Source: an uncultured Clostridia bacterium (lineage in GTDB: Bacteria > Bacillota > Clostridia > Peptostreptococcales > Anaerovoracaceae). From it: a stretch of 64,000 bases of DNA. The stretch covers positions 47,575 through 111,574 of the forward strand of contig CAMENZ010000005.1 in assembly GCA_945928865.1 (NCBI GenBank), read 5' to 3'. The notes under the pieces are model-generated. The model was not told the DNA's origin. It was given only the letters and a program-made list of their open reading frames with translations, and searched no databases. Of this stretch, positions 45,555 to 57,900 are shown one piece after another. Each line of letters starts with the position of its first letter. The first letter of the stretch is position 1. The translations under genes and the position numbers were made by a program.

Positions 45555-45674
45555 TTATCCACAAATTTTAAACTATAATTTTTAGTAGAATTTCAATAGG
45601 TTTATGGGTTATCCTCATAATCCACAGCCCCTACTACTACTATTACTACAAATAAATATAAATATTATTATTTA
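45555..45674. other. oriC unwinding region with DnaA boxes and DnaA-trios
   Basis: Between dnaA and dnaN lie a perfect TTATCCACA (45555-45563), TTATCCTCA (45609-45617), TAATCCACA (45618-45626), a short GC-rich stretch GCCCC, the trinucleotide run CTACTACTACTATTACTAC (45631-45649) and then an AT-only tract to 45674. This is the order of the Bacillus subtilis unwinding element: boxes, GC cluster, DnaA-trios, AT-rich melt zone. Confidence 0.9.
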
Positions 45675-45688
45675 GAGGAGATTTTTTT

Positions 45689-46801
45689 ATGAAATTTTTA
45701 TGTAATCAACAAGCTTTATCTAAATGCTTAAACATAGTTCAAAAAGCAGTTACTTCCAGAACAACTATTCCTATTCTTAAAGGTATATTATTAAAAGTTT
45801 CAGAAAATGGCATTTTAACTATGTCTGCTTCTGATTTAGATTTAAGTATAGAAAAAAGTATAGAGGTAACAGATTTTGAAGTAGGTGAAATAGTAGTACC
45901 CGCTAAATTATTTGGTGATATAATTAGAAAGTTACCTAATGAGAAAATTCACATAAAGGCAGAAGATAGAAATTTAACTATAAATTGTTTAAATTCTTCT
46001 TTTAATTTAATTTGTTCATCTGCTGATGAGTTTCCTACTATTGTTATGGATGAAAATTCAGAAAATATAGTTTTAGATAAGGAAATTGTTAGAAAACTTA
46101 TAAATAAAACAGCTTTTGCAGCTTCTATAGATGAGGCAAAGGGTGTAATAACAGGTATTTTGATAGAATTAGGAGAAAGAGAAGTTAATTTTGTTTCTTT
46201 AGATGGTTTTAGAATGGCTATAGCTAGAGGAAAAATTGATTTTGATGGAAATAAAAAGATAATAATTCCTGCTAAGATGATGATGGAAATAGGAAAAATT
46301 ATTTCTGAGGATGATTCTGATATAGAAAACATAGAAATAAACACAAATGAAAAGAGAGCTGAATTTATAGTAAATAATACTAGAATTATAATTAGGCTTT
46401 TAGAAGGTGAATTTGTTAAGTATAAAGATATATTACCTAAGGAAGCTAAGATAAATATTATATTAAATAAAAATGAACTTTTAAATTCTATAGAAAGAGC
46501 TTCTCTTTTAGCAAAAATTGGAAAAAATAATTTAGTTAAGTTTGAAATAAATAATGAAACTATAGAGATAACTTCTAAATCGGAGGAAGGAAATGTAAAT
46601 GAAAGTGTTAATATTTCTAAAACCGGTGATGATTTAACTATAGGATTTAATTCAAAATATTTAATTGATGCTTTAAAAGTTATAGAAGATGAAAATATTT
46701 TAATGCTTTTTAATAATAGTATTTCACCTTGCCTTATAAAACCTATAAATGGTAATGAATATGAATATTTAATTCTTCCTGTAAGAATAACAAATAATTA
46801 A
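45689..46801 (+). CDS. dnaN: DNA polymerase III sliding clamp (beta subunit)
   Basis: The 370-residue ring that holds the polymerase on DNA. The three-fold repeat structure is visible, with PILKGILLKVSENGILTMSASDLDLSI in domain 1 and a C-terminal LILPVR segment characteristic of the clamp. The ribosome site is GAGGAG. It follows the oriC unwinding region and shares the AT-rich composition of dnaA and recF. Confidence 0.97.
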   Translation: MKFLCNQQALSKCLNIVQKAVTSRTTIPILKGILLKVSENGILTMSASDLDLSIEKSIEVTDFEVGEIVVPAKLFGDIIRKLPNEKIHIKAEDRNLTINCLNSSFNLICSSADEFPTIVMDENSENIVLDKEIVRKLINKTAFAASIDEAKGVITGILIELGEREVNFVSLDGFRMAIARGKIDFDGNKKIIIPAKMMMEIGKIISEDDSDIENIEINTNEKRAEFIVNNTRIIIRLLEGEFVKYKDILPKEAKINIILNKNELLNSIERASLLAKIGKNNLVKFEINNETIEITSKSEEGNVNESVNISKTGDDLTIGFNSKYLIDALKVIEDENILMLFNNSISPCLIKPINGNEYEYLILPVRITNN

Positions 46802-46808
46802 AATTGTA

Positions 46809-49816
<3,008 letters not shown>

Positions 49817-49832
49817 AAAGGGGGAGAAAAAC

Positions 49833-52292
49833 ATGGTGAATTTATTAGAAGATAGCAAAATGCTCCAACATGAAATTCATGAGGAAATGAAACAAAGCTA
49901 TATAGACTATGCTATGTCAGTTATAGTAAGCCGTGCTCTTCCTGATGCAAGAGACGGACTTAAGCCGGTACATAGAAGAATTTTATATGGAATGAGTTCT
50001 TTAGGTATTACTCCGGATAAGCCACATAAAAAGAGTGCCCGTATCGTAGGTGAGGTAATGGGTAAATTCCATCCTCATGGTGACAGTTCTATTTATGATG
50101 CTATGGTTAGATTGGCTCAAAGTTGGAATATGAGATATACTTTAGTTGACGGTCATGGTAACTTCGGTTCTATGGACGGAGACGGAGCTGCGGCAATGCG
50201 TTATACAGAAGCAAGAATGACACCGTTTTCTTTAGAAATGCTCCGTGAAATTGAAAAGGATACTGTCGATTTTATTCCTAACTTTGATGGTGAAGAAGAA
50301 GAACCTGTAGTTTTACCTTCCAGAGTACCAAATTTGCTTATAAACGGTTCAAGCGGTATAGCTGTAGGTATGGCGACTTCCATACCACCACATAATTTAA
50401 GTGATACTATAGATGCTTGTATAAAGGTTATAGATGAACCGGAAAGTTCTATTGATGATTTAATTAAAATTATTAAAGCTCCTGATTTTCCTACAGGAGG
50501 AATAATTTTAGGTAAGGGTGGAGCTAAAGATGCTTATAGGACAGGACAAGGCAAGGTAATAGTTCGTTCAGTTTGCCAAATAGAAGAAACTAATAGAGGT
50601 AAACAGCAGATAATAATTTCTGAAATACCATATCAGGTAAATAAGGCTTCTTTAGTTGAAAAAATAGCTGATTTAGTAAAAGATAAGAAAATTGAAGGAA
50701 TATCTGAAATAAGAGATGAAACTTCTAGAGAAGGTCTTAGAATTGTTATAGATTTAAAGAAAGATGCTAATGCTCAAATAATTTTAAATAGATTATATAA
50801 GCATACCCAGCTTCAGTCTAATATTTCTATGATTATGCTTGCTATTGTAGATGGCAGACCTAGAATTTTAAATATAAGAGAAATTATAGATGTTTATTTG
50901 AAACATCAAAAAGAAGTAATAACTAGAAGAACTGAATTTGATAAGAAAAAGGCTGAAGCAAGAGCTCATATTTTAGAAGGTTATTTAATTGCTTTAGATA
51001 ATATTGATGAAATTATTAGAATTATCAGATCCAGTTATAATGATGCTCAGGAAAAATTAATTGAAAGATTTGGATTAACAGAAATTCAGTCTAAGGCGAT
51101 TTTGGAAATGCAATTAAGGCGTTTGCAAGGCTTAGAAAAAGAGAAAATTCAAAATGAGTATGATGAACTTGTAAAAAGAATTGCTTATTTTAATGCTCTT
51201 TTAGCAGACGAACATATGTTAATGGGCGTAATTAAAGATGAGCTAATCGAGATAAAGAAAAAATGGGGAGATAAGAGAAAAACTGCAATTCAGGCTTCCG
51301 AAGAAGAAATTGATGAAGAAGATTTAATTGCAGAAGAAAATGTTTGCATTACTCTTACTCATTTAGGATATATAAAGAGAGTTCCGGCAACTACATATAA
51401 ATCTCAAAAACGTGGCGGCAAGGGAATTACAGGACTTACAACTAGAGAAAATGATTTTGTAAAAGATTTAATTATGACTTCTACTCATAATTATCTCATG
51501 TTCTTTACTAATTTTGGAAAAGCTTATAAGATTAAGGCATACGAAATTCCGGAAGGCTCCAGACAAGCTAAGGGAATACCGGTAGTAAACTTCTTAAGTT
51601 TGATTCCTAAGGAAAGAGTTACAGCAGTTCTGCCGGTTTCAGATTTTGCTGAAGATAAGTTCCTAATAGCTGTAACTAAAGAGGGAACTATTAAAAAGAC
51701 GGCTCTTTCTAATTTTGACACTAATAGAAAAGCAGGCTTAATTGCCATGAACCTTCAGGAAGGTGACGAACTTATTGGAATTCAGCAGACTAATGGAAAT
51801 AATAATGTAATCATTGTTACTAAAAATGGTAAATGTATTTGCTTTAGCGAAGACGATGTTCGTCCAATGGGAAGAATTGCAGCCGGCGTTAGGGCTATAA
51901 AGCTTGAAAAGGGTGATGAAGTTGTTTCTATGGAACTTGTAGAGCCGGATCAGGAACTTTTGGTGGTAACTAAGAAGGGTTATGGAAAGAGAACCAAGGC
52001 TAAGGATTATAAAATTCAGGTTAGAGGCGGTAAAGGTCTTCTCACTTATGATAAGGCAAAATTTGCGAAGACCGGTGAATTAGTCGGTGCAATGGTTGTA
52101 GATGAAGATGACGATATTCTTCTTATAAATTCAGATGGCATTATAATTAGAGTTCCGGCAAGACAGGTTTCCAGACTTGGAAGAGCAACGCAGGGAGTTA
52201 AGATTATGAATGTAGCTGAAGATACAGACATAATTGCTTTAGCAAAGGTTATAAAAGATGATGAGGAAGAAGAGGTTGAAGAACAGGAATAA
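49833..52292 (+). CDS. gyrA: DNA gyrase subunit A
   Basis: The 819-residue breakage-reunion subunit. The catalytic Tyr is about residue 124 (AMRYTEARM). The quinolone-contact positions are the unmodified Ser and Asp in HPHGDSSIYDAMVR, so no target-site resistance is visible. The C-terminal beta-pinwheel carries a GyrA-box variant (QKRGGKG), which marks it as gyrase rather than topoisomerase IV. The start is the ATG at 49833 after GGGGGAG; the frame is open back to 49809 inside gyrB. Confidence 0.97.
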   Translation: MVNLLEDSKMLQHEIHEEMKQSYIDYAMSVIVSRALPDARDGLKPVHRRILYGMSSLGITPDKPHKKSARIVGEVMGKFHPHGDSSIYDAMVRLAQSWNMRYTLVDGHGNFGSMDGDGAAAMRYTEARMTPFSLEMLREIEKDTVDFIPNFDGEEEEPVVLPSRVPNLLINGSSGIAVGMATSIPPHNLSDTIDACIKVIDEPESSIDDLIKIIKAPDFPTGGIILGKGGAKDAYRTGQGKVIVRSVCQIEETNRGKQQIIISEIPYQVNKASLVEKIADLVKDKKIEGISEIRDETSREGLRIVIDLKKDANAQIILNRLYKHTQLQSNISMIMLAIVDGRPRILNIREIIDVYLKHQKEVITRRTEFDKKKAEARAHILEGYLIALDNIDEIIRIIRSSYNDAQEKLIERFGLTEIQSKAILEMQLRRLQGLEKEKIQNEYDELVKRIAYFNALLADEHMLMGVIKDELIEIKKKWGDKRKTAIQASEEEIDEEDLIAEENVCITLTHLGYIKRVPATTYKSQKRGGKGITGLTTRENDFVKDLIMTSTHNYLMFFTNFGKAYKIKAYEIPEGSRQAKGIPVVNFLSLIPKERVTAVLPVSDFAEDKFLIAVTKEGTIKKTALSNFDTNRKAGLIAMNLQEGDELIGIQQTNGNNNVIIVTKNGKCICFSEDDVRPMGRIAAGVRAIKLEKGDEVVSMELVEPDQELLVVTKKGYGKRTKAKDYKIQVRGGKGLLTYDKAKFAKTGELVGAMVVDEDDDILLINSDGIIIRVPARQVSRLGRATQGVKIMNVAEDTDIIALAKVIKDDEEEEVEEQE

Positions 52293-52361
52293 TCGATGAA
52301 GTGATTAAATCCTAAATATTAAACCTAACTTCATATAAACAGATGAGAGGAAATTAAATAT

Positions 52362-53342
52362 ATGAAAAGAGTATTTTCAGGGGTTCAACCTACAGGAAAT
52401 ATACATTTAGGTAATTATCTGGGGGCATTGAAGCAGTTTGTGGAACTTCAAGAAGATCATGAATGTATCTATTGTATAGTTGATGAGCATGCTATAACTG
52501 TTCCTCAAAATCCTAAGGAACTCAAAGAACATATTTTAGATGTGGCAGCTTTGTATTTAGCCATAGGAGTCGATCCTAAAAAAGCTATTGTTTTCGTTCA
52601 GTCTCAGGTGGCAGGACATGCAGAGCTTGGTTGGATTTTGAACTGTTGTGCTAATACAGGAGAGCTTTTCAGGATGACACAGTTTAAGGCTAAAAGCAAT
52701 GGTAAAGAGTCAGTAGGGGCAGGACTTTTAACATATCCGGTACTTATGGCGGCGGATATTTTGCTCTACGATACTGATATTGTTCCTGTTGGAAATGACC
52801 AAAAGCAACATATTGAGCTTACTAGAGACTTAGCTATTAGGGTAAATAATAGATATAAGGACACTTTCGTAGTGCCGGACGGTAGATTTATGAAGGCTGG
52901 AGCTAGAATTATGGCATTAGATGACCCTACTTCTAAGATGTCAAAATCTGCTGAAAATATCCATTCCAGAATTTCTCTTTTAGATGAACCATCTAAGATT
53001 AAGAAATCTATTATGAAAGCAACTACAGATTCAGATGGAATTATTAAGTATGACTTGGAAAATAAGCCGGGCGTAAGTAACTTACTTTCAATATATAGTG
53101 TTTTAAGTGGAAAAACCATAGAAGACTTGGAAAAGGAATATGAAGGTAAGGGTTATGGCGATTTCAAGAAGGATTTAGTGGTGGTTGTTACAGAAGCCTT
53201 GGCTCCTATAAAGGAAAGATTTGAAGAAATTAGACATTCTAAGGAATTAATTGAAATTTTGGAAGATGGAGCTAGGAGAGCTGACGAAATAGCTAAGAAG
53301 ACTATGAAAAGAGTTAGAGATAACTTTGGATTAGGGATTTAA
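52362..53342 (+). CDS. trpS: Tryptophan--tRNA ligase
   Basis: A 326-residue class I synthetase that charges tRNA-Trp. The HIGH-type motif is PTGNIHLGNYLGAL (about 11-24) and the KMSKS motif is TSKMSKSAEN (about 190-199); both are intact. It follows gyrA by 70 bases, a leader too short for a T-box. A strong terminator follows the stop. Confidence 0.97.
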   Translation: MKRVFSGVQPTGNIHLGNYLGALKQFVELQEDHECIYCIVDEHAITVPQNPKELKEHILDVAALYLAIGVDPKKAIVFVQSQVAGHAELGWILNCCANTGELFRMTQFKAKSNGKESVGAGLLTYPVLMAADILLYDTDIVPVGNDQKQHIELTRDLAIRVNNRYKDTFVVPDGRFMKAGARIMALDDPTSKMSKSAENIHSRISLLDEPSKIKKSIMKATTDSDGIIKYDLENKPGVSNLLSIYSVLSGKTIEDLEKEYEGKGYGDFKKDLVVVVTEALAPIKERFEEIRHSKELIEILEDGARRADEIAKKTMKRVRDNFGLGI

Positions 53343-53348
53343 AAAACA

Positions 53349-53395
53349 AAACACGGTGGAAACTGTAAATAGTTCAGTTACCATCGTGTTTTTAT
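53349..53395 (+). terminator. Terminator of trpS
   Basis: AACACGGTGGAAACTG pairs with CAGTTACCATCGTGTT with one mismatch and one G-U pair, followed by TTTTATATT. It starts within 10 bases of the trpS stop. Confidence 0.85.
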
Positions 53396-53419
53396 ATTCA
53401 TAGAGTACACAAAAAAACA

Positions 53420-53448
53420 TTGCAAAAGAGAAATTACTGTATTATAAT
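53420..53448 (+). promoter_or_regulatory. sigma-A promoter of the LRR surface-protein gene
   Basis: TTGCAA (53420-53425) and TATAAT (53443-53448) are 17 bases apart. The palindrome at 53449-53464 begins at the next base, at the expected transcript start. Confidence 0.75.
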
Positions 53449-53464
53449 GTTAGCATATGCTAAC
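53449..53464. promoter_or_regulatory. Perfect 16-bp palindrome at the LRR-gene transcript start
   Basis: GTTAGCATATGCTAAC is identical on both strands and abuts the -10 box. Its position is that of a repressor operator. The GTTAGC half-site recalls DtxR/MntR-type metal operators, but I cannot confirm a family. Confidence 0.55.
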
Positions 53465-53510
53465 TAATTTTGTTAACAGATTTATTTTATGTACTTATAG
53501 GAGGATAAAA

Positions 53511-54872
53511 GTGAATAATTTCAAAATGAATTTAAAATCATTAATAGCAACGGCTCTTTGCCTTTGCATTTTAGGAAGCTCATTTTATGGAGCTTATGGT
53601 ATAAACAAGGATGCAAAACAACCCTTTTCAATTAAGAAACAGGTACTTATTAAATATAATGGCGATAAAAAGCATGTTGTAATACCTAAAAATGTTACAG
53701 TTATAGGAAAAATGGCATTTTATAAATCACCGAAGCTTAAATCTGTAATTATTTCTAAGGATGTTAAGGAAATTAAAGCCCTAGCTTTTGCTAATTGCAA
53801 GATGCTCAGAAAAATTAGGATATTAAATCCGGATATAAAGATTGCAAAATCTGCTTTTAAAGGTTGTTTTATAAAAGCAATAGAAATACCTTTTAAAAAT
53901 TTGGAAAATATTATGGATAATAAAGAAAATATAGATAAAAAGGATAGTAAGAAAGAAGAGAAAAAGGATGTAATAAACCCTGTTACTCCTTCTACACCAT
54001 CAAATCCTATTGTTGGGCCAACCCCTAAACCAAATCCGGAGCCTGTTAGTCCAGGACCCATACCGGGACCGGTAAATCCGACACCGAATCCGGAGCAACC
54101 AAAGCCAACCCCTAATCCGGTAAACCCAACACCGGAGCCGGAAACTCCTCAGGAGGTAAAAGACCCTGTATTTGCAGAAGATTCTAACAAGTATACATAT
54201 GATCAAAATCCTGTATTACGAATAGAAAATTGGTTAGCAAAATATGAAGTAACAAGAATATCCGCTATGAAAAATGGATATTTCCATAGAAATCTTACAG
54301 AAGAGGATTATAGTTTAGATAAAGAAAAAGGAACTTTAACTATAGATACAGATAAGGTTTTTGCAAGTCCTAGTAAGGATTTCTTAAAGGAGAATAAATT
54401 AACTTTATATGTTGAACTTAATAACAACAATGATCAGGTTATAAATACGGTAATTACATATATACCTAAGCCTGCAGTAGAATTTTCCGGAAAATGGGAT
54501 ATTGAAATAATGGATGATCCGGATAATTACTATCCTATAGAAGTAGATGGTAAAAATTATTATTTAATACCTTATGGGGAATATAGCAATATTAAAATAA
54601 AGCTTACAGGAGAAAATTTGACTAAGAAATATGCAGACGAAAATCTAATAATAGAAATGCAGAGTGGCAAAAAACAAAGATTTGAAATCACTAAAAGCCA
54701 AGAATTTGGAAAATGGCGTACAGAAAATAAGGGGGAATATATTCGCTTAAATGTACCTACAGATCAAATGTATATTGAAAAGAAAAGTGGAGATTATAAG
54801 CCACTGACGACAGTTTTTGTGACTTTAAATGGAGTTACAAAAGAGGTAAAATGCGTAATTTCACCATTTTAA
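53511..54872 (+). CDS. Secreted BspA-like leucine-rich-repeat protein
   Basis: About 453 residues. The GTG at 53511 follows AGGAGG at 6 bases. An N-terminal signal peptide (LIATALCLCILGSSFYGAYG) is followed by two or three BspA-type leucine-rich repeats (VVIPKNVTVIGKMAFYKS, VIISKDVKEIKALAFANC), a Lys/Glu stretch, a long Pro/Asn linker (about 155-215) and two beta domains, the first resembling the X2/Ig-like domain with the LRIENWLAKYEV start. No sorting signal or membrane helix is visible, so it is probably released or held by non-covalent contacts. BspA repeats bind host proteins in oral anaerobes; the ligand here is unknown. It lies upstream of a protease with the same repeats. Confidence 0.85.
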   Translation: MNNFKMNLKSLIATALCLCILGSSFYGAYGINKDAKQPFSIKKQVLIKYNGDKKHVVIPKNVTVIGKMAFYKSPKLKSVIISKDVKEIKALAFANCKMLRKIRILNPDIKIAKSAFKGCFIKAIEIPFKNLENIMDNKENIDKKDSKKEEKKDVINPVTPSTPSNPIVGPTPKPNPEPVSPGPIPGPVNPTPNPEQPKPTPNPVNPTPEPETPQEVKDPVFAEDSNKYTYDQNPVLRIENWLAKYEVTRISAMKNGYFHRNLTEEDYSLDKEKGTLTIDTDKVFASPSKDFLKENKLTLYVELNNNNDQVINTVITYIPKPAVEFSGKWDIEIMDDPDNYYPIEVDGKNYYLIPYGEYSNIKIKLTGENLTKKYADENLIIEMQSGKKQRFEITKSQEFGKWRTENKGEYIRLNVPTDQMYIEKKSGDYKPLTTVFVTLNGVTKEVKCVISPF

Positions 54873-54881
54873 GATAACTAC

Positions 54882-54925
54882 TTCAAAATCCGCCTTGAAA
54901 AAGTTTTTGTTAGGCGGATTTTGAA
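54882..54925 (+). terminator. Hairpin between the LRR and protease genes
   Basis: TTCAAAATCCGCCT and AGGCGGATTTTGAA form a perfect 14-bp stem with a 16-base loop. The next bases (ATTTATAAAT) are only moderately T-rich. It can be a terminator for the first gene or an attenuator before the protease; no separate promoter for the protease is obvious. Confidence 0.65.
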
Positions 54926-54951
54926 ATTTATAAATAGGAGACAAAGATTTA

Positions 54952-57900
54952 ATGAAAAATTATAGAAGAATTTTTAGAATAATATCTACTCTAATGATGG
55001 TGATGGTTATAGGGAGCAGTTCTATACCTTCATTAGCCTCAGGAATAGATTTTGATAATAGAACTTTAGTAAATTCTAAGATTGAAGGAATTTATGAAAA
55101 TCAAGATAAATATGATATTTTGATTAAATTTTCTTCAGAAGGAATTAGTATAGAAAGTTTAGATATTAAGAAAAAAGCTGAATTTGCTCAAAGAGAAGCG
55201 AAGGAAATTCTAAAGAGAGCTCAGGTAGAAGATAGAGTAGAAAGCTGGGAATCTTTTTATATTGTAAATAGTATACATGCAGTTATAAAAGATTTTAAGC
55301 TTATTGAGGAGCTTAGTAATTTAGATTATGTAGAGAAAATAAGCAATAATGGAAAAATCTATCAAATTGAGCCTATTAAAGAAGAAAAAAAGATTAGAAA
55401 AAGAAGAAGTTTAGCTGTTAAAGAAACACCCACTATTTTTGTTCCGGATAAGAGAAATATAGATTGGGGAGTTACTGCTGTTCATGCTGATAAAGTATGG
55501 GAAGAGTTTGGAATTAAGGGAAGAGGCGTAACAGTAGGAATCATAGATACAGGAGTAAATTACAAACTACCAGTTATTAAAAAAGCTTATAAGGGATACA
55601 ATGAATCTAATGGTTATTTCGATCCTAGTTTTTATAAGGATTGTGTAAATGGTTTTTTGGAGCCGGAGGCAGACAAAGAAAATGATCATGGGACTCATGT
55701 AGCAGGGACTATATGTGGCAGCGAAAAAGCTACTGATGAAAAGGGAGTAGGGCTGAATCAAATAGGTGTAGCTCCTGAAGCAAAATTTATAAGTGCAAAG
55801 GCTTTAGATAAAAATGGTGGAAATACGGCAGACCTTTTAGAAGCTGCGCAGTGGATGTTAGAAAAAAGACCTGATATTATAAACAATTCCTGGGGAGGTT
55901 CTAGTGATGATGATCCGTGGTTTAAAGAAATTGTTATACAGTGGAGAAATGCAGGGATACTGCCTGTGTTCGCTGCAGGAAATAGAATGAGTGGAGAAGA
56001 AGTTCCAGGCTTAGGTACGATTTCTAATCCCGGGAATCTTATGGAAGTATTTTCAGTAGGTGCAGTAGATATAAATAAAAAAATAGGGGATTTTTCTAAG
56101 AAGGGACCATCAGCTTTTGACAAGGAAGGTAAAACAATTAAGCCGGATGTATCTGCTCCCGGAGTTCAAGTTAGATCCTGTGATGCCTTAGGAAGATATG
56201 TTTCTTGGAATGGAACAAGTATGGCAACTCCTCATGTAGTAGGCGTTGCAGCCTTAATTAAATCAGCAAAATCTGATATTTCATTAAATGAATTAGAAGC
56301 ATTAATGCGCGAAACTGCTGAAAAATTAAATGATGAAAATTATATAGAAAAACCTAATATGGCTTATGGTCATGGGTTAGTCGATGCTTACAGTGCAGTA
56401 GCCAAGGTTATAGATAATAGAGGAATCGGCTCTATCTCAGGGGTGGTTTTTAAGGAAGGAAAGGATAGCGAAAAGGCAAAACTTAAGATACTTAGCGGAA
56501 CGGAAGGTTATGTAGGAAGAGATTTATCTATAATTGCAGAGGCAGAAGATGATGTTTCTGTTAGGAATGTTAAGCTTTTTTATAATATGGATGGGGAAGA
56601 AACAGAGTCTAACAATATACCTGCATCCAGTGTTAAATCTGTAGATTTTAAGTTAATAGAAGGAAATATTAAATCAGGTAAATATGAAGCCATCATACCG
56701 TCAGCGGAATTAAAAAAGCAAAACTTATATATAAGGGTAGTTGTTACAGATTTTGCTAACAAAATCACCGAAGAAAAGAAAACTATAAATATTAAAGGTG
56801 GTATAAAACCGGAATATAATAATGGTTTTGAAGAAAATATAGATGGTTTTATTTTATGTGACGATTGGAAATGGGGAGAAAAGGGTTCTTTAGCAGAACC
56901 TGCACCAAAGGATGGAAAAAAATATTTAGGAATAAATATTGGTTCAAAACATTTTCAATTACAGAAAGACAATTATTTGTATTTACCGCCTATTGATATG
57001 TCGGAAGTAAATGAATTAGTTCATTTAAGTATGGACGAATATAGAGGTTTTGAAGGGGCAACTGTTGCCCAAATTCAAGTTTTAAATAATGGGAAGTGGG
57101 AAAAAATTCATAACTTTGCAAGCCGTCCGGATTATGAACTTTCTAGCAGGAAGTGGGAACATCACAGCTATTCTTTAGAAAGCTATAAAGGGAAATTGGA
57201 ACCTCTCATGATACGACTTTACCTCTATGGAGCGGGAGCTGAAGAGGGATGTGGATGGTATTTAGATAATATTCATATAGGACGTGATAAGGTTCTTCCG
57301 GCAAAGGTAGAAGACTTAGTGGCAAGTACAGAAACAGAAGGTATAAAGCTTAGTTTTAGAAAAGTTGAGGAAGATGATATATCTTCTTATGAAATAATTA
57401 AGTCAGAGATTAACAATGGCTTAGGAGAAAATATTTCTGAATCTAATGTAGAAACCATTAAATATGAGAAGTCTAAATGGATAGAAGAATTTATCCCTAA
57501 AGAAGAGAGTAAATTATCACATTTTAGAATAATATATTTAGATAAGGCTGTAAAAGATGGTAAAAATTATCAATATAAGGTAGTTGCAGTTGATGAAGCA
57601 GGCAATAGAAGTATAGAATCAGAAAAATTAAATATTAAGTATGCTGCAATTTCCGCTAGTTATAAATATGATTTTAATAATAATGATGGTGGTTTTGAAA
57701 ATAAATCATTAAATAATAATGTATCAGATTGGGAATATGGTGAGCCTGTGGAACCGGAAAAGGTCAATGAAATGACTATTCATTATAGAAATTTCTGGGA
57801 AGGCATTAAAAAAAGACCGGAAGGCTTGAATAAGATGTGGGGGACTAAAATAAATGGCATATTTAGTCATAATCAGGATTCTGTTTTGATTACACCTAAG

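Noticed and set aside
52293..52361. T-box or tryptophan riboswitch before trpS
   Set aside because: The leader is only about 70 bases and has just a short 7-bp inverted repeat; no T-box sequence or terminator is present.
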